A stretch of 42,728 bases of DNA from Azoarcus sp. Its GTDB lineage: Bacteria > Pseudomonadota > Gammaproteobacteria > Burkholderiales > Rhodocyclaceae. Within the stretch, counting starts at the first letter, position 1, and every line of letters begins with the position of its first letter. The stretch spans positions 1-42,728 of the forward strand of contig JALNWS010000006.1 of the NCBI GenBank assembly GCA_023230755.1. The letters are read 5' to 3'. Below the pieces are notes generated by a model. The model had not been told where the DNA came from. It saw only the letters and a list, made by a program, of their open reading frames with translations, and did no database searches. A program made the translations under genes and the position numbers. Shown one piece after another: positions 35,479 to 42,728 of this stretch.

Positions 35479-36558
35479 ATGAAGCAGAGTATTCGCGACA
35501 AACTGGAACACCTTGCCGGGCGTCTGGATGAGCTCGATCGCGAGCTCTCGTCCGAGGATGGCGCACGCGACATGAACACGTTCCGCGACCTGTCACGCGA
35601 GCGTGCCGAGATCGAACCGGTGGTTGCGCTATACCAGTCCTGCCGGCAGGCCGAAGCAGACTGTGCCACCGCACGCGAGATGCTTGACGATCCAGAGATG
35701 CGGGAGTTGGGCCGGATGGAGCTTGAGGCCGGGGAGGCTCGCATTGCCGAACTCGAAGAAGAATTGCAGCGCGCGCTCCTGCCGCGCGATCCCAATGACG
35801 AGCGCAACCTCTTTCTTGAGATCCGGGCTGGTACGGGCGGTGATGAGGCGGCCTTGTTTGCAGGTGACCTGTTGCGCATGTACACCCGCTTCGCAGAACG
35901 GCAACGGTGGAAGGTCGAGATCGTGTCTGCCAACGAGTCCGATCTTGGTGGATACCGTGAGGTCATCGCCCGGGTAGTAGGCAATGGTGCCTACTCGAAG
36001 CTGAAATTCGAGTCCGGGGGACACCGGGTGCAGCGTATCCCTGTGACTGAGACCCAGGGCCGCATCCACACCTCGGCCTGTACGGTGGCGGTCATGCCGG
36101 AGGCGGACGAGCTCGACGCGATCGAGATCAACCCGGCCGATCTGCGCATCGACACTTTCCGCGCCTCAGGCGCGGGCGGGCAGCACATCAACAAGACCGA
36201 CTCGGCCGTGCGCATCACCCACGTCCCTTCCGGACTGGTTGTGGAGTGTCAGGACGACCGTTCGCAGCACCGCAACAAGGCTCAGGCCATGGCAGTGCTG
36301 GCGGCGCGGCTCAATGACGCCCAGTTGCGTGCCCGCCAGGCCTCGGATGCGGCAACGCGTAAAAGTCTGGTTGGCAGCGGCGACCGCTCGGAGCGCATCC
36401 GTACCTACAACTTTCCGCAAGGCAGAGTGACCGACCATCGCATCAACCTCACACTCTACCGGCTCGATGCGGTCATGGAAGGTGAGCTCGACGAGCTCGT
36501 AGACGCGCTGGCGCTCGAACACCAGGCCGAACTGCTTGCCGCGCTGGCGGACGACTGA
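35479..36558 (+). CDS. prfA: Peptide chain release factor 1
   Basis: 359 residues from ATG at 35479 (MKQSIRDKLEHLAGRL), matching the family N-terminus. The stop-codon reading tripeptide is PVT (188-190), the RF1 type for UAA/UAG, and the catalytic GGQ is at 233-235 in SGAGGQHINK. A GTG at 35461 with GAGG seven bases upstream would add six residues and has the better ribosome site, so the start is not certain. The next gene, prmC, methylates the GGQ glutamine. Confidence 0.96.
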   Translation: MKQSIRDKLEHLAGRLDELDRELSSEDGARDMNTFRDLSRERAEIEPVVALYQSCRQAEADCATAREMLDDPEMRELGRMELEAGEARIAELEEELQRALLPRDPNDERNLFLEIRAGTGGDEAALFAGDLLRMYTRFAERQRWKVEIVSANESDLGGYREVIARVVGNGAYSKLKFESGGHRVQRIPVTETQGRIHTSACTVAVMPEADELDAIEINPADLRIDTFRASGAGGQHINKTDSAVRITHVPSGLVVECQDDRSQHRNKAQAMAVLAARLNDAQLRARQASDAATRKSLVGSGDRSERIRTYNFPQGRVTDHRINLTLYRLDAVMEGELDELVDALALEHQAELLAALADD

Positions 36559-36560
36559 GC

Positions 36561-37397
36561 ATGAGCGCGATGACCGATATCGCAACTGCCCTGGGCTGGG
36601 CGAAACAGCGAATTGACCTGATGGAGGCGCGTGTACTGCTGCGGCACGTGCTGCAATGCCCGGCGTCGCGCCTCATCGCCTGGCCCGAGTCGATACTTGC
36701 GCAAGAGGATTGGGCACGTTACCGCGAACTGGTGGCGCGCCGTGAAGCCGGCGAACCGGTGGCTTATCTGACCGGCGAGCGCGAGTTTTACGGACGTGAG
36801 TTCATGGTCACCCCGGCGGTGCTGATTCCGCGTCCCGATACCGAGTTGCTGGTCGAGCTCGCCGTGGCGCACGTGTCCGGCATGCATCGCCCCCGGCTGC
36901 TCGACATGGGTACGGGATCCGGGGCACTCGCGATTACGCTTGCGCTCGAGCTCGAAGGGGCGGATGTCACCGCAATCGACCGCTCGCGCGAAGCGCTGTG
37001 GGTGGCGATGGCCAATGCTGCGCGTCTGGGGGCGAGCGTTTCCTTCGTGCAGAGTGACTGGTTCGCCGGGCTGGGTGAGGAGCGTTTCCAGCTCATCGTC
37101 TCCAATCCGCCCTATATTGCATCGGCGGATGAGCATCTTGAGCAGGGCGACCTGCGCTTCGAGCCCCGTACGGCGCTGGCTGCCGGGCCTGCGGGGCTCG
37201 ACGATCTGGCAGAAATCGTAGCCCGTGCCCCCGTTCACCTGGAGGCCGAGGGCTGGCTTCTCCTCGAACATGGCTACGATCAGGCTTCCGCCGTGCGTGG
37301 CCTGCTGGCTGATGCCGGCTTTGCCGCGATTGCCTCGTGGAAGGATCTTGCGGGTATTGAACGGGTGTCGGGCGGACGCTGGCTTGGCCGCGTCTGA
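36561..37397 (+). CDS. prmC: Release factor glutamine methyltransferase
   Basis: 278 residues, two bases after prfA. The N-terminal helical domain (ARVLLRHVLQCPASRL) recognises the release factor; the methyltransferase part has LLDMGTGSGALAITLA for SAM binding and the NPPY catalytic motif in LIVSNPPYIAS. It methylates the GGQ glutamine of RF1 and RF2. Tight linkage to prfA supports the call. Two close ATG codons (36561, 36570) could serve as start. Confidence 0.96.
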   Translation: MSAMTDIATALGWAKQRIDLMEARVLLRHVLQCPASRLIAWPESILAQEDWARYRELVARREAGEPVAYLTGEREFYGREFMVTPAVLIPRPDTELLVELAVAHVSGMHRPRLLDMGTGSGALAITLALELEGADVTAIDRSREALWVAMANAARLGASVSFVQSDWFAGLGEERFQLIVSNPPYIASADEHLEQGDLRFEPRTALAAGPAGLDDLAEIVARAPVHLEAEGWLLLEHGYDQASAVRGLLADAGFAAIASWKDLAGIERVSGGRWLGRV

Positions 37398-37417
37398 CGC
37401 TCGTGTTGTCGGGGTCA

Positions 37418-37446
37418 TTGACGGTCGGCAGACGCAGGCCTAAAAT
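37418..37446 (+). promoter_or_regulatory. grxD promoter
   Basis: TTGACG (37418-37423), 17 bases, TAAAAT (37441-37446). The start would fall about 32 bases before the grxD ATG. This lets grxD be expressed apart from the hemA-prfA-prmC transcript. Confidence 0.75.
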
Positions 37447-37484
37447 TTACCCGACTATTTAACTCAACTTTTTCAGGTGCGAAA

Positions 37485-37811
37485 ATGGACATTCAGGAAG
37501 TCATCCGCGAACAAGTCACTTCCAACCCCGTGGTGCTCTACATGAAGGGAACGCCGCAGTTCCCGCAGTGCGGATTCTCCTCGACGGCGGTGCAGATTCT
37601 GAGCGCATGTGGCGTAAAGAATCTTCATACCGTGAATGTGCTCGCAGACGAAGCCATCCGCCAGGGGATCAAGCAGTTCGCCAACTGGCCGACCATTCCG
37701 CAGCTCTACGTCAATGGTGAGTTTGTCGGTGGTTCGGACATCATGCGCGAGATGTACCAGAGCGGCGAGATGAAGCAGATGCTGAAGGATGCGGGGATCG
37801 TCGACGCATGA
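37485..37811 (+). CDS. grxD: Monothiol glutaredoxin (Grx4 type)
   Basis: 108 residues. The CGFS active site has C29 in PQFPQCGFSS; FANWPTIPQLYVNGEFVGGSDI contains the cis-proline and glutathione-binding parts. This class binds a bridging 2Fe-2S cluster and moves it between Fe-S proteins rather than acting as a reductase. The ribosome site is weak (CAGGTG). It converges with the HPr-rel-A cassette, 44 bases between stops, without a clear terminator. Confidence 0.96.
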   Translation: MDIQEVIREQVTSNPVVLYMKGTPQFPQCGFSSTAVQILSACGVKNLHTVNVLADEAIRQGIKQFANWPTIPQLYVNGEFVGGSDIMREMYQSGEMKQMLKDAGIVDA

Positions 37812-37855
37812 TGTAACGCCCTTGGCAAGGCTTCGGGGCTTGACTCGCCCGGTGC

Positions 37856-38989
37856 CTAGTTGGGGCGTATCTGTTCAGGCCCATCCGGTGCTGCAGCAGC
37901 GCGGCGTTTCGGTTTGTCTGGCGCAAAGGCCTTTCGCAGCAGATGCATGGACAGCAGGTGCGCGGGCATTCTCAACCAATGCCCGCGAATATAAAGCGCT
38001 TTGCGCGCGATTGATGCGCCAGGGCGGTCCGTGCTTGGATGCTGGGTAACAAAGATCCGGTCGTAGAGTGTGTCGAGGACGGCTTTCCCGGGTTTCGATG
38101 GTGCAAGCGCATCCAGCTGGGCCTGAACCCGGGCAGGGATGTCGGTCGAAAATATCCGGTCTGCAAAATGAAGTGCCAGCCACAGCGGTCGGCCGAGTTG
38201 CTGTTCCACCGCCCGTTTTAACAGATCATTCCAGAAATTCTCCGGGTCAAGCGTCCCCCAGTGCTCAAGCAAAAGGTCGAGGTCGCTGAGGTCACGCAAG
38301 GCATTATCCGCTTCACCTTCGTGAAACAAGTGCGTGGCCGAGTGCAGAATCAGATCGGTTGGAGACAGGGTGCGCACACCGGGTAGTGCGGGAATGCTGA
38401 CACTGTCTGCGAGGATTTTGCCCGGATTGGGGTGATATCTTGCCGTGGGCGGCAGGATCGCGTGGTGAACGTCGATCGAAGTGCCGCGGAAAATGTGTTG
38501 CATTGGCGGCAGTTCATGCATCCAGCGGCGGTAATATTGCTGGTCGTAGGCGCTGATGGGGGGCATGGTCCAGCCATGCAGCATCAGGCTGGATTCGGCC
38601 TCACCGAGTGACGCTTTGGGAACGAGAAGGTCAATATCGGCGAAAATCCGTCCATGTGCTGCCGGAAGTTGTGCAGCAACATAGGCGGCGCCCTTGAGCA
38701 GTATGAGCGGCAGTCCCGCCTTGTCCATGGCCTTGTTCAGTTCCGAGATTTCGTGGCGGACCGAACGATGCAGGCGGTCCGCAAGATTGCCGCCGGCGAT
38801 CAGATGGCGCTGCGCTTGTTCAGGAAGGTCGCCGAGCACGCCGGTTGTTTCAATTCCGTGATGCAAGCGCCCCAGCAGATTCGAATGGCGTGCCTGGCGT
38901 ATCAACAGATCCCACTCAGGCAGGCTCCTGTTCAGGGCAAGTTCGGGCTGTTTGAGTATCTGCACCAGAGACGGGTTTGGCGGTGGCAT
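37856..38989 (-). CDS. PF14907-type nucleotidyltransferase family protein (HPr-rel-A cassette)
   Basis: 377 residues from ATG at 38989 (MPPPNPSLVQIL), GGGAAG seven bases upstream and four bases after the kinase gene stop. The catalytic signature is ILLKGAAYV (LKG 98-100) followed by RIFADIDLLVP with the metal-binding D118 and D120, as in the uncharacterised nucleotidyltransferase family PF14907. The middle holds HELPPMQHIFRGTSIDVHHAIL and HSATHLFHEGEADNALRDLSDLD. The last ~60 residues are basic. Members of this family occur beside HprK-like kinases, including in phosphorylated lasso peptide clusters, where the nucleotidyltransferase modifies or processes the phosphate; the reaction here is unknown. 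Confidence 0.82.
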   Translation of the reverse strand: MPPPNPSLVQILKQPELALNRSLPEWDLLIRQARHSNLLGRLHHGIETTGVLGDLPEQAQRHLIAGGNLADRLHRSVRHEISELNKAMDKAGLPLILLKGAAYVAAQLPAAHGRIFADIDLLVPKASLGEAESSLMLHGWTMPPISAYDQQYYRRWMHELPPMQHIFRGTSIDVHHAILPPTARYHPNPGKILADSVSIPALPGVRTLSPTDLILHSATHLFHEGEADNALRDLSDLDLLLEHWGTLDPENFWNDLLKRAVEQQLGRPLWLALHFADRIFSTDIPARVQAQLDALAPSKPGKAVLDTLYDRIFVTQHPSTDRPGASIARKALYIRGHWLRMPAHLLSMHLLRKAFAPDKPKRRAAAAPDGPEQIRPN

Positions 38990-38993
38990 GAAT

Positions 38994-39920
38994 TCAGGCT
39001 TCCCGGGCCAGTTGATCGAACGTCGCGATGGCTTCATCCAGGTTCGAATACTCGAAACGGTGCGCTGAGCACTCATCGATGAGATTGCCTGCTGCCTTGA
39101 ATCCCTGTGTGCCGAGGATGTGGTAATTCATCGCGTTGTCGGCGATGGACAGGAAGGCTTCTCCCGAGCCCATGCCGTCCAGTCTGGCCGGGCTGCTGGG
39201 TACGTACTTCGGCATCACGATCCAGCGCGGCCTGGCGGTCTGCATCATCTGTTCCACGCTCGTGCGTGGTGGCTTCATCAGCGCCACGGTGCCCTTGGAT
39301 GTGTCTTCAGTCGCGCGCGAGAAGACCGCATCCGGAGCAAAGGCCTTGATGACCCCGATCGAGTTGTTCTTGAGGCTCACCGGGCGGGACAGAGGGTGGA
39401 TTGCACCCGTTCTCAGGTCGATCAAGGTCAGCTCGTCGGAGAGCAATCTCCAGCCGCGGTTAACCAGTGCCGCGCACAGTGTGCTCTTGCCCGAGCCCGG
39501 CGGGGCAGGCAGGATCAGGCAGCGATCGTCGCGTGCGACGGCTGCTGCGTGGAGGACGAGTTGGTGGTGGCCATAGGCGGTGATGCACCAGTTCATACCC
39601 CATTCAAGAATCGGGAACGCCTGGTTTGCAGGCAGAGGCTGGAAGGGCTTTACGCCATCGATGACGAACTGCGCCTGCGGGCGAATATAGCGCCGCAGGC
39701 CACTGCCATTTTCGATGGAGATATGAAAGTCTGCAAAGCCCGCATTGTCTGCCAGCGGATGATCGGCATAGAGCAGGCTGAGGCTATGTTGAATATCGGC
39801 AAAGCGGCTGTGAATGCAGGCCACGAACTCGCCGGTTCTTAGCCAGAGTCCGCTTCCGGTCAGGCGCTGCTTCAGTTCCGGGGCGGTAAGCTCACCAAGT
39901 TTCAATATCGGCAGAGTCAA
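38994..39920 (-). CDS. HprK-related kinase A
   Basis: About 308 residues. The C-terminal half resembles the HPr kinase/phosphorylase core: LHAAAVARDDRCLILPAPPG continuing into a P-loop with GSGK at 142-145 and catalytic-region SDELTLID near 160. The N-terminal ~100 residues have no known domain. No PTS HPr gene is nearby, so its target is probably the protein encoded first in the cassette. No ATG fits: the frame starts with TTG at 39920 (29-base overlap with the PqqD-like gene) or TTG at 39905 (14-base overlap). The match to the HPr-rel-A kinase type is from memory of the family. Confidence 0.85.
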   Translation of the reverse strand: MTLPILKLGELTAPELKQRLTGSGLWLRTGEFVACIHSRFADIQHSLSLLYADHPLADNAGFADFHISIENGSGLRRYIRPQAQFVIDGVKPFQPLPANQAFPILEWGMNWCITAYGHHQLVLHAAAVARDDRCLILPAPPGSGKSTLCAALVNRGWRLLSDELTLIDLRTGAIHPLSRPVSLKNNSIGVIKAFAPDAVFSRATEDTSKGTVALMKPPRTSVEQMMQTARPRWIVMPKYVPSSPARLDGMGSGEAFLSIADNAMNYHILGTQGFKAAGNLIDECSAHRFEYSNLDEAIATFDQLAREA

Positions 39921-40173
39921 TTAGATGGGCTGCAACAAGCATGTTCAGCGCGGACGGCAGTCGCGCTCTGACGTCTTCGCCGTGGAGTTCCGGCGCAGCC
40001 TCAAGAAGGCGTGTGACGAGGTCAGCGTCCGTGAAAACGTCCCGTTGGTCAGAAACGACATCAAACACAAATCTGGAAAACGGGTCGATCAGGAAGGTAT
40101 GACCGGTTTCTTCAATATAGCCAACCCAACCTTCGTCAGCTTCCTTCCACAGCACTGAAGCAGTCTGTTTCAA
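39892..40173 (-). CDS. PqqD-like protein of HPr-rel-A cassette
   Basis: About 93 residues. Pattern GWVGYIEETGHTFLIDPFSRFVFDVVSD, then acidic helices and a winged-helix-like end, fits the PqqD fold, which serves as a RiPP recognition element in other systems. It would bind the leader of a substrate peptide. The start is TTG at 40173, overlapping the stop of the upstream gene (TTGA); a GTG at 40155 is possible. Non-AUG starts with overlaps imply coupled, low-level translation compared with the first gene. Confidence 0.75.
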   Translation of the reverse strand: MKQTASVLWKEADEGWVGYIEETGHTFLIDPFSRFVFDVVSDQRDVFTDADLVTRLLEAAPELHGEDVRARLPSALNMLVAAHLIDSADIETW

Positions 40174-40733
40174 GGCGTCATCAGGTATTTGAGGTACTCA
40201 AGGATCTCCGCATCGCCCCAGGTGGTTGAGTAAGTCGGGGCGGGATTGTAGTTTGCGCTCGAGCCATCAGCCCACATTTCCTGGACTTGCGCCGTCGTAA
40301 CGGGAAAGGTCCCGCTCGAAGCCCGACTGTTCAAGTATGCAGCGCAAAGGTAACGGACCGCATCCGGCTGGCCTGAGAACGCATTTTTCAGTGTTACGTT
40401 TGCATAGGCGCTGCGGCTGCTTACGTTGCCCAAGGTGTCTTTTATCTTCTGGTTCTTGAGGCTATTCAGCGAGCCCCAGTCCGAATTGCTGCCCCAGATG
40501 CTTGGGCCGCTGAAAGTGCACGGCGCGAAATCCTGCGGGCGACTTGCCTGGCCCGATACTGAAAAACCTGACGGATTCTTGCAGTTGGTCGTCGCAAGGA
40601 CCGGCACGCTTTTCAATGTGAGATAGATGGGGGCGCTCGCAAGGCCTGCGTTCAGCAGGCGGCGTTTGCTGGTTGCAATCTTCTCGCCAGGTGTCGGTGC
40701 TGCGGTTTGCTGCTCAGTTTTCGGTTCGCTCAT
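40170..40733 (-). CDS. Small exported-looking protein, likely substrate of the HPr-rel-A cassette
   Basis: 187 residues from ATG at 40733, after GAGAGAAG. The N-terminus is hydrophilic, then SKRRLLNAGLASAPIYLTLK (22-41) resembles a Tat signal with twin arginine R24-R25 and a hydrophobic core; VLA (45-47) fits a signal peptidase site. The mature part starts with TTNCKNPSGFSVSGQASRPQ, rich in Ser, Gly and Asn, holds three cysteines in all, and ends with EILEYLKYLMTP. I recognise no enzyme domain. It is the first gene of the cassette, so it is the natural candidate for recognition by the PqqD-like protein and modification by the kinase and nucleotidyltransferase. This role is inference. Confidence 0.7.
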   Translation of the reverse strand: MSEPKTEQQTAAPTPGEKIATSKRRLLNAGLASAPIYLTLKSVPVLATTNCKNPSGFSVSGQASRPQDFAPCTFSGPSIWGSNSDWGSLNSLKNQKIKDTLGNVSSRSAYANVTLKNAFSGQPDAVRYLCAAYLNSRASSGTFPVTTAQVQEMWADGSSANYNPAPTYSTTWGDAEILEYLKYLMTP

Positions 40734-41006
40734 TGCGGCTTCTCTCAATGTGTGCGCGATTCATTTTTCAGGCCTTGCTGAAGTGTAGCCCCGTAAACAA
40801 GGCAGTACCGTGAAGGCCGTCATGAAACTCTGCGATTTGCTGGTATTCAAGCAATTATTGTGCCGTTAAAGCGTTTGCGTTTAAGTCCATGTTTTAAATG
40901 AGTGATCGTGATTGCGGAAATTCCACGCCGGGTCACTTTGACTGCAGGTGTAAAAAAAACCGACGCATAAACACGTGCGCGCTTGCTTCGCGGGCGTCAT
41001 CGGTTA
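40734..41006. other. AT-richer upstream region of the HPr-rel-A cassette
   Basis: No gene supported in 273 bases. The segment 40830-40960 is clearly more AT-rich than the rest of the window and includes the near-palindrome GCAATTATTGTGC (40851-40863) and a run of eight A residues near 40952. It should contain the cassette promoter (minus strand); no convincing -35/-10 pair could be fixed. The composition shift hints at acquisition or a regulator-bound region. Confidence 0.4.
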
Positions 41007-42296
41007 CTACAGGTTCGCAATCCTCGCACTCATCAGCGACAGCCGCGTCGACAGCACTTCGAGAAATGCTTTGTAAAAATGCATGCGGCAGGTGTCGGAT
41101 GCCCGCTGCAGCGCGCGCGAGCGCATGGTAATGACTTCAACCTCGGTTGCGGCCTCGATAGAGGCTGAACGGATGCCGCCGCCCGCCGAGAACAGCGCCA
41201 TCTCGCCGAAACATTCGCCGGTGCTGAGGACATTGAGCAACTTGCCGCGCTTCTTGACCCTGGCCTCGCCTTCGGCAAGAAAGCAGAAGTGATCGCCCGC
41301 TTCGCCTTCCTTCATGATCATGGTGCCGGGTTGCAGGTGGCTCCATTGCGCCAGCGTGATGATCTCCCACAGTTCGGCGTCGGCGAACTCGCGAAAGAAG
41401 GCGATGCTGCGCAAGGTCTGAAATTTTTCGGCTTCGGGGAGTGTCTTCCGGTCCAGGGCGATGCTGCGGTTGCGAAATGCCAGTGCCAGGTCGTGCGAAA
41501 ACTCGGCCCAGGTCTGGTAGCGGCGGTCCAGTTCCTTTTCCATCGCGCGACGTACGATCGTGTCGAGTGCCTCAGGGATGTCGGGTCTCAGTTCGATAGG
41601 CGACTGTGGCGTGTCATTGGCGATGCGGTAAATCAGGCTGTAGTTGTTGTCGGCCTCGAAGGGTAGGCGACCGGTCAGCATCTGGTACATCACCACGCCG
41701 AGTGAATAGATGTCGGTGCGATGGTCCAGCGGCATTTCTCGCACCTGCTGCGGAGACATGTATGCCGGAGAGCCGATGCCGGCGATCTGGGTTGTCTCGC
41801 TGGCCTTTTGCAGTGCCGCACCGAAATCCGAGATGCGGATGTCGCTGCCATCCGGGTTGAACAGCAGGATGTTGGCGGGCTTGATGTCACGGTGGGTGAC
41901 GCCTTGATGAAAGGCGTAATCAAGCGCCCGGCTGCATTTGAAGATGATTTCGATCAGACGCTCGAACGGCGGCAGGTTGTCGGGGCGCACGAGTGCCTCG
42001 AGCGTGCCGCCGGGAACGAACTCCATCACGACGTAGGCGTCGTTGTCGTCGATGACCGCGTCGTAGATCTGTGCAATGTGCGGATGCGTGAGCTTGCCCG
42101 CGAGTGCCGCCTCGTTGAGCAGGAGCTGACGATAGAGGCGTCCACGGTCGCGATCGCTGACGAGCTCCGGGTAGAGCTGCTTGAGCGCAACTTCGCGTTG
42201 ATGGAAGGCGTCCCAAGCCAGATAGACGGCGCTGGTCGCCCCTTCGCCAAGGAGCCCGCGAATCTCGTATTTTCCGATCCGCTCCGGCAATATCAT
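41007..42296 (-). CDS. Serine/threonine protein kinase with C-terminal cyclic-nucleotide-binding domain
   Basis: 429 residues. The Hanks-type kinase (10-270) has glycine loop GEGATSAVYLAWD, K39 in VALK, E62, catalytic HRDIKPANILL (135-145), DFG (157-159) and the SPAYMSPQQV activation segment with DIYSLGVVMYQMLTGRLPF. The C-terminal ~120 residues form a cNMP-binding domain (GEAGDHFCFLAEGEARV, GECFGEMALFSAGG, RSASIEA). No membrane segment or PASTA repeat, so it is cytosolic. A cyclic nucleotide or similar ligand may gate the kinase. Start is four bases after the argH stop, so it is probably co-transcribed with argH. Confidence 0.93.
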   Translation of the reverse strand: MILPERIGKYEIRGLLGEGATSAVYLAWDAFHQREVALKQLYPELVSDRDRGRLYRQLLLNEAALAGKLTHPHIAQIYDAVIDDNDAYVVMEFVPGGTLEALVRPDNLPPFERLIEIIFKCSRALDYAFHQGVTHRDIKPANILLFNPDGSDIRISDFGAALQKASETTQIAGIGSPAYMSPQQVREMPLDHRTDIYSLGVVMYQMLTGRLPFEADNNYSLIYRIANDTPQSPIELRPDIPEALDTIVRRAMEKELDRRYQTWAEFSHDLALAFRNRSIALDRKTLPEAEKFQTLRSIAFFREFADAELWEIITLAQWSHLQPGTMIMKEGEAGDHFCFLAEGEARVKKRGKLLNVLSTGECFGEMALFSAGGGIRSASIEAATEVEVITMRSRALQRASDTCRMHFYKAFLEVLSTRLSLMSARIANL

Positions 42297-42299
42297 CAG

Positions 42300-42728
42300 T
42301 CAGCCCAGTTGTTTGCGCGCACGTGCGATGGCGGCGCGAACCTGATTGGGTGCGGTGCCGCCGACATGATTGCGCGATGCCAGCGAACCCTCGACGGTGA
42401 GTACCGCGAAGATTTCCGGGCTTGCACGCTCGGCGGCGCCGGGGACTTCGGCCATGGCGGCGCGCAGTTCGTCCAGCGTGAACTGGGGCAGATCGCAGCC
42501 GCGCTGCTCGGCGGCACGCACGGCCAGGGCGACGGCTTCATGCGCGTCGCGGAAGGGCAGGCCCTGCTTGACGAGATAATCGGCGAGATCGGTTGCGGTG
42601 GCAAAACCCTGCGACAGTGCGCCACGCATGTTGTCTGCCTTGACCTTGATGCCGGTGATCATGTCGGCATAGATGCGCAGGGTGTCAATGACGGTGTCGG
42701 CGGTGTCGTACAGCGGCTCCTTGTCTTC
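42300..42728 (-). CDS. argH: Argininosuccinate lyase, C-terminal part
   Basis: 142 codons plus stop; the N-terminal two thirds lie beyond the window. The sequence begins EDKEPLYDTADTVIDTLRIY and continues with KADNMRGALSQGFATATDLADYLV and EGSLASRNHVGGTAPNQVRAAI, which is the conserved C-terminal domain. ArgH splits argininosuccinate to arginine and fumarate, the last step of arginine synthesis. Confidence 0.95.
   Translation of the reverse strand, partial: EDKEPLYDTADTVIDTLRIYADMITGIKVKADNMRGALSQGFATATDLADYLVKQGLPFRDAHEAVALAVRAAEQRGCDLPQFTLDELRAAMAEVPGAAERASPEIFAVLTVEGSLASRNHVGGTAPNQVRAAIARARKQLG

Noticed and set aside
37390..37435. Inverted repeat GCGTCTG/CAGACGC as terminator after prmC
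   Set aside because: The arms are 32 bases apart with no T-tract, and the interval contains the grxD -35 element.
37856..40733. Lasso peptide biosynthetic cluster
   Set aside because: The kinase, nucleotidyltransferase and PqqD-like genes fit, but the transglutaminase-like protease and asparagine-synthetase-like cyclase are absent and the putative substrate is 187 residues, far too long.

Overview
The window is GC-rich chromosomal DNA with dense coding. It is most consistent with a betaproteobacterium, probably of the Rhodocyclales (Azoarcus/Thauera-like). This placement is inferred from gene order and protein character: ffs-dnaX-ybaB-recR, petABC-sspAB, fbp next to tamA, groESL under CIRCE control, yjcH-actP beside TctDE-type two-component systems, and hemA-prfA-prmC-grxD. 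No phage, insertion sequence, CRISPR array or rRNA operon was seen, so this reads as core chromosome with small accessory islands.

Layout. 1-5651 (minus strand): a partial cyclic-nucleotide/CBS/DUF294 nucleotidyltransferase-like protein, a BCCT osmolyte-type transporter with its own terminator and an operator-like palindrome, a conserved protein of unknown function, and an NfsA-like nitroreductase. 5763-9321 (plus): the 4.5S SRP RNA with a clear promoter and terminator, then dnaX, ybaB and recR. 9428-13358 (plus): the cytochrome bc1 operon petABC, its terminator, then sspA and sspB. 13369-17697: a GT4 glycosyltransferase (minus), a bacteriohemerythrin (plus), a DadA-like D-amino-acid dehydrogenase (minus) and class I fructose-1,6-bisphosphatase (plus), with tamA overlapping the fbp end. 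19487-21682: groES-groEL behind a compact promoter in which a sigma70-like element, a sigma32-like element and a perfect CIRCE operator overlap, ending in a strong terminator.

21908-28446 is an acetate-uptake block. A TctDE-like response regulator/sensor pair precedes yjcH (DUF485) and actP, and a second, paralogous TctDE-like pair follows on the opposite strand. The same spaced repeat, GTAAGTT-N4-GTAAG, lies before the first regulator gene (inverted) and before yjcH-actP, which suggests one regulon. 28556-28710 holds tRNA-Phe with promoter and terminator. 29005-33825 is the very large NAD-dependent glutamate dehydrogenase. Between it and hemA sits an orphan -10 box plus intrinsic terminator that looks like a small RNA gene of about 90 nt. 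hemA, prfA, prmC and grxD follow.

37856-40733 (minus) is the most unusual part. It is a tightly overlapping four-gene cassette that fits the poorly understood HPr-rel-A arrangement: a small exported-looking protein with a Tat-like leader, a PqqD-like (RRE-like) protein, an HprK-related kinase and a PF14907-type nucleotidyltransferase. The gene content resembles the tailoring set of phosphorylated lasso peptides but lacks the lasso cyclase and protease. The window closes with a Ser/Thr kinase carrying a C-terminal cyclic-nucleotide-binding domain, directly after the 3' end of argH.
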